Assembly (NCBI GenBank): GCA_022013395.1
Contig: JAKLQL010000368.1
Span: 1-7,668, forward strand
From: Acetobacterium sp.
GTDB lineage: Bacteria > Bacillota > Clostridia > Eubacteriales > Eubacteriaceae
Reading direction: 5' to 3'
DNA: 7,668 nucleotides
Shown here: piece after piece, positions 1 through 6,203 of the stretch
How the letters are laid out: the number at the start of each line of letters is the position of its first letter
Numbering within the stretch: the stretch's first letter is position 1
Notes under the pieces: generated by a model
Seen by the model: only the letters and a program-made list of their open reading frames with translations
Told to the model about the DNA's origin: nothing
The model's database searches: none
Translations under genes and position numbers: made by a program

Positions 1-781
<781 letters not shown>

Positions 782-863
782 TTAATTTCCTCCTTGAAAT
801 GTTTTAATAGTTTAATTTTCTAATTATATAAATTCACTTGACGTGACCATTATATACATAAAT

Positions 864-899
864 AAAAAAATCCGCCTCTGTATAACAACAGAGGCGGAT
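864..899 (-). terminator. T-box intrinsic terminator upstream of ilvC
   Basis: A perfect 12-bp stem, ATCCGCCTCTGT with ACAGAGGCGGAT, flanks a six-base loop (882-887) and is followed on the minus strand by seven T (864-870). It sits between the T-box sequence and ilvC, as expected for transcription attenuation. Confidence 0.95.
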
Positions 900-922
900 A
901 TAAGTATCCACGGTACCACTCT
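890..922 (-). promoter_or_regulatory. T-box antiterminator
   Basis: On the minus strand AGAG (919-922) pairs with CTCT (890-893). The seven-base bulge TGGTACC (912-918) would bind the tRNA NCCA end. GTGGATA (905-911) pairs with TATCCGC (894-900) around a CTTA loop, with one G-U pair. Its 3' half overlaps the 5' half of the terminator stem, so the two folds exclude each other. Confidence 0.88.
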
Positions 923-1201
923 AAATTTGAAATAGTTTTACAACTAATTCCTCTTCTGGTCTGATCGCAAGACGAACCTAACCATAGTCATTTAACGTTG
1001 ACATCCTAATGGATTACGGCCGTCCCTACTAATTGGGTAAATTTTCAGGTTGGCAGCTCGCAAGTGAGTATTACATACCATCGTACTATTGGAATCACAC
1101 CATTCTCCAACTCTCTTAAATACAATTTTTGGCATCTTTCTCTTGGTCATAGCAGTTATTTTATTCTATTTTCTAAACTTGCTAGGCTTACTATTTGAGT
1201 C

Positions 1202-1230
1202 ATTATATCTATTTATTTTATCTTTGTCAA
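1202..1230 (-). promoter_or_regulatory. sigma-A promoter of the T-box/ilvC unit
   Basis: A perfect -35 TTGACA (1225-1230), a 17-bp spacer and a perfect -10 TATAAT (1202-1207) on the minus strand. Transcription should start near 1195, just before the T-box stem I. It lies in the 3' flank of the DUF362 gene, so ilvC has its own promoter. No clear terminator is seen between that gene's stop (1293) and this promoter. Confidence 0.92.
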
Positions 1231-1292
1231 TCACTAAATATGAAAGAAATCATGATATCGGTTTCTAGTTTGCAACCCTATCAAAACCGCAT

Positions 1293-2429
1293 TTAAACTT
1301 CGGTAATTTCATATTCCTTGTTGCCAAGACCCAGCTTGACGGCATGATCGACGCAGACCTTCCAGTTTGTATCCGGGTGAACCAAGGTGAAGACATCCAG
1401 ATCAGACAGATCATGGACTTCATTTTCGACTATCCGTTCTTCAGCGCAGCTGCCCCGGAGAATCCGGGCATTGTTACAGGCGTCGGCACAAGCCATATCC
1501 AGCGCAACCGGGTCCACGGATGCAAAAATTCCGACGTCCTGGATGATTGGCAGATCATTTTCCACGTGACAATCACAGTTGGGTGAAACATCGATGACAA
1601 AACTGATGTGGAATTGGGGACGATCCGTTACTACTGCCTTGGTATATTCAGCAATTTTTTTGTTGAGAATATCATTACTTTCATCATATTTTGGCGAAAT
1701 CGCATCAAAGGGACAAACGCCAATACAGCGACCACAACCGACACATGTATCCGGCTTGATTCGGGCTTTTCCATCTTCGACCCGATATGAGATAGCGCTA
1801 AATGCGCAGATTTTTGAACACATTTTGCAGCTACGACATTTCTTCTCTTTGACAAAGGGTTTGCTGTTTGAATGCATTTCCATTTTTCCTCGACGGGAAC
1901 CACAGCCCATCCCAATGTTCTTTAAGACGCCACCAAAACCAGTGTTTTCATGTCCTTTGAAATGCGTCATCGAAACAAACACATCCGCATCCATTATCGC
2001 CCGACCGATTTTTGCACTTTTTACACATTCGCCACCTTCTAATGGCACCTCAATATCGTCAGTCCCCTTTAAGCCGTCGCCAATGATTACGTGGCACCCA
2101 GTAACAAACGGATTATAACCATTTTCATAGGCGGCATCCAAATGCTCCAGGGCATCTTTTCGGCGACCAACGTAAAGGGTATTGCAGTCAGTAAGAAATG
2201 GCTTCCCGCCTTTTTCTTTGATCATATCGACGATTACCTTGGAATAGTTAGGGCGTAGATAAGCCAGATTTCCCGGTTCGCCCAGATGGATTTTGATAGC
2301 GGCAAATTTGTTTTCAAAATCAATATCGGTCATTCCAGCGGCAGTGACCAGTTTTTCCAATTTTTTTAATATATTGTTGGAACCGGTTGTTCGTAATGTT
2401 GTAAAATATACCTTAGATTTCTGATTCAT
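1293..2429 (-). CDS. DUF362 protein with two [4Fe-4S] ferredoxin motifs (uncharacterised Fe-S centre protein)
   Basis: 378 residues, no signal peptide or membrane segment, so probably cytosolic. The N-terminal half (about 40-185) is the DUF362 fold, with KIHLGEPGN (46-54), FLTDCNTLY (78-86), THFKGHENTGFGGVLKNIG (155-173) and GMGCGSRRGK (173-182). A ferredoxin-like insert follows: Cys198/201/204/208 and Cys229/232/235/239, both CxxCxxCxxxC, enough for two [4Fe-4S] clusters. The C-terminal part resumes the DUF362 fold (FASVDPVALD, 302-311) and carries further cysteines, including NCDC (284-287) and Cys314/318/328. The start at 2429 is supported by AGGAGA (2437-2442), 7 nt away. The family is widespread in anaerobes and its reaction is, to my knowledge, not established; an electron-transfer role is inference. 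Neighbours (tadA, ilvC) give no clue, and the gene seems to be transcribed alone. Confidence 0.9.
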   Translation of the reverse strand: MNQKSKVYFTTLRTTGSNNILKKLEKLVTAAGMTDIDFENKFAAIKIHLGEPGNLAYLRPNYSKVIVDMIKEKGGKPFLTDCNTLYVGRRKDALEHLDAAYENGYNPFVTGCHVIIGDGLKGTDDIEVPLEGGECVKSAKIGRAIMDADVFVSMTHFKGHENTGFGGVLKNIGMGCGSRRGKMEMHSNSKPFVKEKKCRSCKMCSKICAFSAISYRVEDGKARIKPDTCVGCGRCIGVCPFDAISPKYDESNDILNKKIAEYTKAVVTDRPQFHISFVIDVSPNCDCHVENDLPIIQDVGIFASVDPVALDMACADACNNARILRGSCAEERIVENEVHDLSDLDVFTLVHPDTNWKVCVDHAVKLGLGNKEYEITEV

Positions 2430-2513
2430 TCGTATTTCTCCTATTCTAAATCATTTTAGTCGAACCGTGTATTGTTCAGACAATCGCTCCATTGTTGTTC
2501 TCGTTTGAGATAC

Positions 2514-2538
2514 ACATGTTTCTCTGTGAAGAACATGT
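2514..2538. repeat. imperfect inverted repeat upstream of the DUF362 gene, possible operator
   Basis: ACATGTTTCT (2514-2523) and AGAACATGT (2530-2538) are inverted copies, 9 bp with one bulged T, around CTGTGA. They lie 85-109 bp before the DUF362 start. On the minus strand the arm nearer the promoter side touches weak promoter options: TTGGGT (2565-2570), 17 bp, TATATG (2542-2547); or TTGAAT (2558-2563), 17 bp, TAACAT (2535-2540). The repeat is visible; a regulatory role is inference. Confidence 0.4.
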
Positions 2539-2616
2539 TATCATATACTACGCCTTAATTCAATACCCAATTAAACGGCTTATTTCACAGATCTTTTTAA
2601 ACTTCTGAACACTTAT

Positions 2617-3048
2617 TCAAATTCTCTTTTTCTCAAAAAAATCTTTCAGCAAATCTTCACATTCTTTTTCACAGATCCCAGCATAGATTTCCATCTTTTT
2701 GGGGAGCATCGGGTGTTGACCTAAAAAAGCGGTAGACTCCACTCCGCCAAATTTCTTTTCAGCCACCCCATAGACCAGCATTGAGATTCGCGCCTGAATA
2801 ATGGCGCCCATACACATCACACAGGGTTCAGCCGTAACGTACAGTCGGCAGTCATCCAGCCGCCAGCGTCCTAATTTTTGGGCGGCTTCCCGAATGACCA
2901 ACATTTCGGCATGAGCGGTCGGGTCGGCCAGGGTTTCTTTTTGATTATGGGCTCTGGCAATGATCTCACCATCACAAACGATGACCGCGCCGATGGGTAC
3001 CTCTCCGTTTACTTCACCCAGCCTGGCCATTTCGATGGCCAGGGACAT
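2617..3048 (-). CDS. tadA: tRNA adenosine(34) deaminase TadA
   Basis: Deaminates adenosine to inosine at the wobble position of tRNA-Arg(ACG); Zn-dependent, cytosolic, usually a dimer. Visible in 143 residues: GEVPIGAVIV (15-24), zinc and proton-shuttle motif HAE (His46, Glu48) in DPTAHAEM, and PCVMC (75-79) with zinc ligands Cys76 and Cys79. NQKETLADPTAH and the C-terminal DFFEKKR also fit TadA better than guanine or cytosine deaminases. The coordinates use the only canonical start, ATG at 3048, which has just a weak AGGA 4 nt upstream. The family normally has about ten more residues before this Met, and in-frame codons continue back to an ATC at 3078 that sits 9 nt after a strong AAGGAGGT. 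The true start is therefore probably 3078, either a rare AUC start or a miscalled ATG. No clear terminator follows the gene. Confidence 0.95.
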   Translation of the reverse strand: MSLAIEMARLGEVNGEVPIGAVIVCDGEIIARAHNQKETLADPTAHAEMLVIREAAQKLGRWRLDDCRLYVTAEPCVMCMGAIIQARISMLVYGVAEKKFGGVESTAFLGQHPMLPKKMEIYAGICEKECEDLLKDFFEKKRI

Positions 3049-3086
3049 TATTTCCTGGAGGTTATTGTTTTTTTTGATATGGAATT

Positions 3087-3094
3087 ACCTCCTT
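3087..3094 (-). promoter_or_regulatory. strong ribosome binding site of tadA with no canonical start behind it
   Basis: AAGGAGGT on the minus strand is nearly a full anti-Shine-Dalgarno match. Nine bases after GGAGG comes ATC (3078-3076), in frame with tadA. No ATG, GTG or TTG lies in any frame within normal range of this site, so it decides the start question for tadA. Confidence 0.8.
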
Positions 3095-3147
3095 TTATTA
3101 AGCATTACTGGATACTTGTCAAAAGTATCAGTCGTTATACACCGAGC

Positions 3148-3176
3148 TTTGCGGGCGGGTAGTACCCGCCTGCAAA
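3148..3176. repeat. GC-rich 13-bp hairpin between the nucleotidase gene and tadA
   Basis: The arms at 3148-3160 and 3164-3176 are inverted repeats with an AGT loop. Read as plus-strand RNA all 13 pairs form, one of them G-U; as minus-strand RNA that position is an A-C mismatch. No T-run follows on either strand, so it is not a standard intrinsic terminator. It lies after the nucleotidase stop and before the tadA start on the coding strand. Confidence 0.7.
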
Positions 3177-3223
3177 CGTTGATTTTATAACAATAACAGC
3201 TCATAAAACCACAATTAATAAAA

Positions 3224-5188
3224 TCAGAAGCTGAAGACTGATTGAAACAATATCATCCAGTGCCATTGGCCATAGCCGGTTCGGGGATTATCGGATGACT
3301 GCTTTTGTATCGGCTGCGGATTGGGCACCGGTTGAGGATTAGGTACCGGTTGGGGTGCCGTTCCAACAGTGACGGTAGGGGTGTTAAGGGCCGTTAAAAA
3401 ACGATCATTTCCGGCAGTCTGCAGATAGCTGATAAAGGATTCATCACAGGCTGAATACTCATTGATAATGGCCGTTGCTTTTAGACTCGGGTAGTCGCTG
3501 CTGGTGGCCAGATAATTGTTGCAGGCTACGGTATACATCTGATTCGGATCCAGATTTGCTCCCCCGACGGTTGCCGAGAATACCCGTTCGCCTTTGGGTT
3601 TGGATAAATCATATTGGGCGGTGATACCACTCCACTGCAGGTAGCTGCCGCTATTGCTGGGCCAGGAGTTGTCATTTTTATCTTTGGCAATTTGGTTGTT
3701 GACTCCAATTTCAATGCTCGTCTCCAGCATATTTTTGACGTCTGCTCCGGAAACTTGCTTGGTGACCAGATAATTTCCAAAGGGGAGCACATCAATGACC
3801 TGCCCTTTGTTAATCTCTCCAGCCGGAATCTGAGCCCGGATTCCGCCGGCATTTTCAACAGCAATATCGGCGCCCGTTACAAAACGATAACTGTCAGCTA
3901 AAGCTCTGCCCAGATTCAGCTCTCCCAACCGCACATCCTGCCAGATGTTATCCGTTGGTCCCCCTAATTTCACCGGAGTGTTGCCGACTACCTGTTTTTT
4001 GATCGGATCTTCCCGGGCTTCAATCGCTGCGGTTAAGGCGGCAACTGTTGGATCCGCCGGAATGACATCATCAGTAGCCTGGGCGGCGGTTGTCAGAGAA
4101 GCGGTTTTATTTTCTACTACATAAGTGGTTTTAATGGCACTGGAATTAAGCGTTTCTGCTTTTGGGGCAGGAACAGCTGCTTCAGTTAGCGTTTCTACTT
4201 CAGAAACATCCTCTGGATTTATTTGTTCTGACGCTGCTTCATTTGTTATTTCTTCTGCTGGTAATATATCTGTTTCTTCTGTTAACGCATCCGTCACAGT
4301 TTCCTCGGGACTTTCTACCCGAGCAACCAGAGCCACTGCTTTTTTCAGGGTAATATCCACCTCACCCACGGCACTGGAATAACAACCAGTTTGGACGATC
4401 AGGGTGCCGTTAACTTCGCGGTTTTCCACATCATGGGTGTGCCCATCCACAATCACATCAATACCCGGAGCACCTTCGGCAATGGCATCGCTGCGCATCA
4501 GGGTACCGTTATCTGAATCGCCGATGTGGGTCAGGGCGACAATCACATCACAGCCCTGGGCTTCCAGAGCCGCCACGGATTGCTTGGCAGTTTCAATCGT
4601 GGATTCCCGGGTACCAAAGGAAAGTCCCGCCACATTGGCTGGTGCCGTATCGGAATAAATGTCCGGGCTGATCAGTCCAAACACGCCGATTTTGATGACC
4701 TCACCATTGACATCAATTTCTTTTATTAAATAGTTCTCACTAAAAAAGGAGTTTCCGGAATCAGCGTAGACGACATTGTTCCCCAGAATTTTGGTGTTGG
4801 CCATGGCACCCAGTTCCAGCAACCGGGCACTGCCGTAATTAAAATCATGGTTTCCCGGAGCGATGGCGTCAAAACCCACGGCGGCCACCAGTTCAGCAAT
4901 GCTGCCGCCTTGTTCAATGGTGGCAAAGGACTGTCCATGAAAAATATCGCCGGCATCCACCGTCAAATCAGGATTTTCCTGATTGATGATGGTTTTTAGT
5001 TTGGCATAACCGATGGTATTATTTTTGGCACTATAGGTATAACGGGAATGCGTGTCATTGGTATGAATGATCTTCAGGGTAATGGTTTGGTCATCGTTTA
5101 CGGTTGCTCCAAAAACTGAGGATCCCCAAACTCCTGATACCAAAAACACCATCAGCACAATACTCAAACTCTTTTTCCAATTTTTCAT
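3224..5188 (-). CDS. secreted bifunctional metallophosphatase / 5'-nucleotidase (UshA/CpdB family), possibly cell-wall linked
   Basis: Hydrolyses extracellular nucleotides or cyclic nucleotides to nucleoside and phosphate. 654 residues from ATG 5188, chosen because AGGAG (5196-5200) is 7 nt before it; the ATG at 5203 has no spacing for its site. Residues 1-28 are a signal peptide (KNWKK, a hydrophobic core, likely cleavage after VFGA). Metallophosphatase domain about 37-285: NDTH (44-47), DAGD (78-81), GNHDFN (112-117), THIGD (220-224), DGHTH (248-252). An acidic, low-complexity insert spans about 291-350. The C-terminal nucleotidase domain is about 375-602, with NAGGIR (446-451), VLPFGN (467-472) and DYPSL (565-569). 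A Pro-rich stalk PNPQPV and an NPRTG motif (634-638) end the protein, but the tail behind it is short and has no basic end. Asn117 replaces the Asp of UshA, as in CpdB. Substrate is uncertain. Confidence 0.92.
   Translation of the reverse strand: MKNWKKSLSIVLMVFLVSGVWGSSVFGATVNDDQTITLKIIHTNDTHSRYTYSAKNNTIGYAKLKTIINQENPDLTVDAGDIFHGQSFATIEQGGSIAELVAAVGFDAIAPGNHDFNYGSARLLELGAMANTKILGNNVVYADSGNSFFSENYLIKEIDVNGEVIKIGVFGLISPDIYSDTAPANVAGLSFGTRESTIETAKQSVAALEAQGCDVIVALTHIGDSDNGTLMRSDAIAEGAPGIDVIVDGHTHDVENREVNGTLIVQTGCYSSAVGEVDITLKKAVALVARVESPEETVTDALTEETDILPAEEITNEAASEQINPEDVSEVETLTEAAVPAPKAETLNSSAIKTTYVVENKTASLTTAAQATDDVIPADPTVAALTAAIEAREDPIKKQVVGNTPVKLGGPTDNIWQDVRLGELNLGRALADSYRFVTGADIAVENAGGIRAQIPAGEINKGQVIDVLPFGNYLVTKQVSGADVKNMLETSIEIGVNNQIAKDKNDNSWPSNSGSYLQWSGITAQYDLSKPKGERVFSATVGGANLDPNQMYTVACNNYLATSSDYPSLKATAIINEYSACDESFISYLQTAGNDRFLTALNTPTVTVGTAPQPVPNPQPVPNPQPIQKQSSDNPRTGYGQWHWMILFQSVFSF
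3312..3347 (-). repeat. two tandem 18-bp units coding for PNPQPV repeats
   Basis: Units at 3312-3329 and 3330-3347 match at 14 of 18 positions and encode the Pro-rich stalk near the nucleotidase C-terminus; a partial third unit follows. Such stalks commonly carry a surface protein through the cell wall. Confidence 0.75.
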
Positions 5189-5195
5189 CGTTTTG

Positions 5196-5200
5196 CTCCT
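5196..5200 (-). promoter_or_regulatory. ribosome binding site fixing the nucleotidase start at 5188
   Basis: AGGAG on the minus strand stands 7 nt before ATG 5188, ideal spacing. The upstream in-frame ATG at 5203 lies on the other side of this site, with AAGGA directly abutting it, so it is unlikely to be used. Confidence 0.75.
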
Positions 5201-5255
5201 CATTCCTTAATTGTTCGATTCTTAGATATTGAAATTCTTTTTGGTTTCTTTCATT

Positions 5256-5291
5256 TGATAATCATTATATATTCTTTCAGAAAGATTTCAA
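5256..5291 (-). promoter_or_regulatory. promoter of the nucleotidase gene with two overlapping palindromes
   Basis: On the minus strand: -35 TTGAAA (5286-5291), 16-bp spacer, -10 TATAAT (5264-5269), giving a leader of about 70 nt. A 13-bp perfect palindrome, TCTTTC-A-GAAAGA on the plus strand (5273-5285), occupies the spacer. A 7-1-7 Fur/PerR-like box, TGATAAT-C-ATTATAT on the plus strand (5256-5270), covers the -10. Promoter call is good; the regulators are inferred. Confidence 0.75.
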
Positions 5292-5313
5292 AGCAATAAA
5301 AAGTAAAATCAAT

Positions 5314-5351
5314 AAAAAAAACTGCCTCGGGATTTTCATCCGAAACAGTTT
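5314..5351 (-). terminator. intrinsic terminator of the ECF S-component gene
   Basis: As minus-strand RNA, AAACUGUUUCGG pairs with CCGAGGCAGUUU over 12 bp, two of them U-G, around a nine-base loop, and is followed by a run of T (5314-5320 and the stem end). It starts about 45 bp after the gene's stop. The plus strand also has a few T after the stem, but it forms a poorer stem and no plus-strand gene precedes it. Confidence 0.88.
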
Positions 5352-5397
5352 TATTTGCTTTAATCAATTTCAAATTATTGTATTTTGTACCTGTACC

Positions 5398-6027
5398 TTA
5401 TTGGAGTGCCGCTTTGTTCGTGTACCTCAGTAATGCCTTGCATATTGCGGCAGTGAGAATTCCGGCGACAATGGCTTCTGGAATGCCATTGATGGCAATG
5501 ACCGACAAGATTACGCCGTACAGTGTGGACAAGGCCACATTTTTAGCTTCGGCATAGCTTTGGCCAAAAAACAGATAGATAAAATTCATAACCAACAGGG
5601 TATTCGTAAGCGATCCGCCGACACCGGCAACCGTCAATGCCAAAGCATCATTATTTTTGACTTTTTTCATGCCTTTATAAATATAATGTGGTACCACGCC
5701 GACCAGAATTCTTGGCACAAAACAGACTATCAGACTCCAAAAATTACCGGAATAGGTTCCCAGTGAATAAAAAGGGGTAAAAACAAAAGATGTCACCGTG
5801 GGATTAAAGGTGTTGTTGATCAGGCTGGTGAGACCAAAAACAAATCCCAGAAAAGCACCATAGAATGGTCCCAGAAGAATACTGCCAATAATGACAGGGA
5901 TGTGGATAATGGTGGCCCGGGTAAATCCCAGCGGTATATAACCTAAAAACGGTGTCGCTGCCAACAAAATAATGATTGCAACAAAAAAAGATAGTTTGAC
6001 CAGGTCATTGGTCTTGGTATTTTTCAT
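5398..6027 (-). CDS. ECF transporter S component, probably pantothenate-specific (PanT-like)
   Basis: 209 residues, largely hydrophobic, with five to six membrane helices: about 9-31, 38-70, 92-118, 128-155 and 163-202 (the last long enough for two). It is the substrate-binding S subunit of an energy-coupling factor transporter and needs a shared EcfA/EcfA'/EcfT module encoded elsewhere. The stretch GYIPLGFTRATIIHIPVIIG (29-48), then LLGPFYGAFLGFVFGLTSL (50-68), is typical of the ECF S-component family Pfam PF12822. The start at 6027 has AGGAGG (6035-6040), 7 nt away, and a terminator follows the stop. The specificity call rests on its divergent neighbour coaBC, whose pathway uses pantothenate. 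No riboswitch is seen in the roughly 45-nt leader. Another vitamin substrate is possible. Confidence 0.85.
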   Translation of the reverse strand: MKNTKTNDLVKLSFFVAIIILLAATPFLGYIPLGFTRATIIHIPVIIGSILLGPFYGAFLGFVFGLTSLINNTFNPTVTSFVFTPFYSLGTYSGNFWSLIVCFVPRILVGVVPHYIYKGMKKVKNNDALALTVAGVGGSLTNTLLVMNFIYLFFGQSYAEAKNVALSTLYGVILSVIAINGIPEAIVAGILTAAICKALLRYTNKAALQ

Positions 6028-6077
6028 TTCTTAACCTCCTGCTATCGTTCCAGTCACGCCGGATACAATGCACCTAT

Positions 6078-6106
6078 ATTTTAACGCCCTTTGTATTTAA
6101 TTACAA
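6078..6106 (-). promoter_or_regulatory. candidate promoter of the ECF S-component gene
   Basis: On the minus strand: TTGTAA (6101-6106), 17-bp spacer, TAAAAT (6078-6083). The -10 matches 5 of 6 and the -35 4 of 6 consensus bases. The leader would be about 45 nt. Confidence 0.6.
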
Positions 6107-6126
6107 TAAAAAATTACAATAAAAAC
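6101..6126. repeat. tandem 13-bp AT-rich repeat in the divergent promoter region
   Basis: TTACAATAAAAAA (6101-6113) is followed directly by TTACAATAAAAAC (6114-6126), 12 of 13 identical. The first copy contains the -35 element of the S-component promoter. It may be a curved or activator-binding element, or chance in AT-rich DNA. Confidence 0.55.
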
Positions 6127-6131
6127 TTATA

Positions 6132-6169
6132 TTTACTCCTTGCCCCTGGGTTTGGTATAATGATTATGA
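6132..6169 (+). promoter_or_regulatory. extended -10 promoter of coaBC with a Fur/PerR-like box
   Basis: TGGTATAAT (6153-6161) is an extended -10 with a perfect hexamer at 6156-6161; a weak -35 TTTACT (6132-6137) lies 18 bp upstream. The leader would be about 36 nt. The 15-mer GTATAATGATTATGA (6155-6169) is close to a 7-1-7 palindrome and shares 12 identical bases with the nucleotidase promoter. Confidence 0.75.
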
Positions 6170-6203
6170 AAATGAATGAAAAAAAGTTCGTAAAGGAAAG
6201 CCA

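Larger units (their letters stand above)
864..1195 (-). ncRNA. T-box riboswitch (tRNA-sensing leader) of ilvC, probably for tRNA-Leu
   Basis: This leader lies between the ilvC promoter and gene and fills most of the 779-1292 gene-free stretch. Read on the minus strand it has the T-box parts in order. Stem I: CAAG (1142-1145) pairs with CTTG (1061-1064); ATGCC, TTGTAT and TTGGA on the 5' side pair with GGTAT, GTACGA and TCCAA on the 3' side; the AGAGAG bulge and a GGTGTGA distal loop are present, as are kink-turn-like bases (ATGA against CGAGC) at the foot. Candidate specifier CTC (Leu) is at 1066-1068, followed by the usual A. The T-box core AGAGTGGTACCGTGG is at 908-922, and a terminator ends the leader. 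The UGGU bulge fits a tRNA with A73-CCA. Uncharged tRNA should stabilise the antiterminator and let ilvC be transcribed. The class is clear; the specifier reading is inference. Confidence 0.92.

Noticed and set aside
1579..2118. Long plus-strand open frame (179 codons) opposite the DUF362 gene
   Set aside because: Its translation has no family motif, and the minus strand here encodes clear ferredoxin motifs. It is an antisense shadow.
2539..2616. Terminator or small RNA (such as SRP RNA) after tadA
   Set aside because: The stretch is AT-rich with only weak, mismatched inverted repeats and no T-run after a stable stem.
3094..3122. TTGACA (3117-3122), 17 bp, AATAAA (3094-3099) on the minus strand as a tadA promoter
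   Set aside because: Transcription would begin at about 3087, removing the strong ribosome site at 3087-3094, and the -10 is weak. It would only make sense if tadA started at 3048 with its poor ribosome site.
3264..3275. Programmed -1 frameshift at the end of the nucleotidase gene
   Set aside because: The site has no slippery heptamer, and no suitable downstream stem was seen; an indel or sequence error is simpler.
4125..4382. Ser/Val/Thr-rich plus-strand open frame within the nucleotidase gene
   Set aside because: It is the reverse image of the Glu/Ala/Thr-rich insert in the nucleotidase; no ribosome site or promoter supports it.
6028..6077. Vitamin riboswitch in the leader of the ECF S-component gene
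   Set aside because: The leader is only about 45-50 nt and shows no conserved riboswitch motif or terminator.
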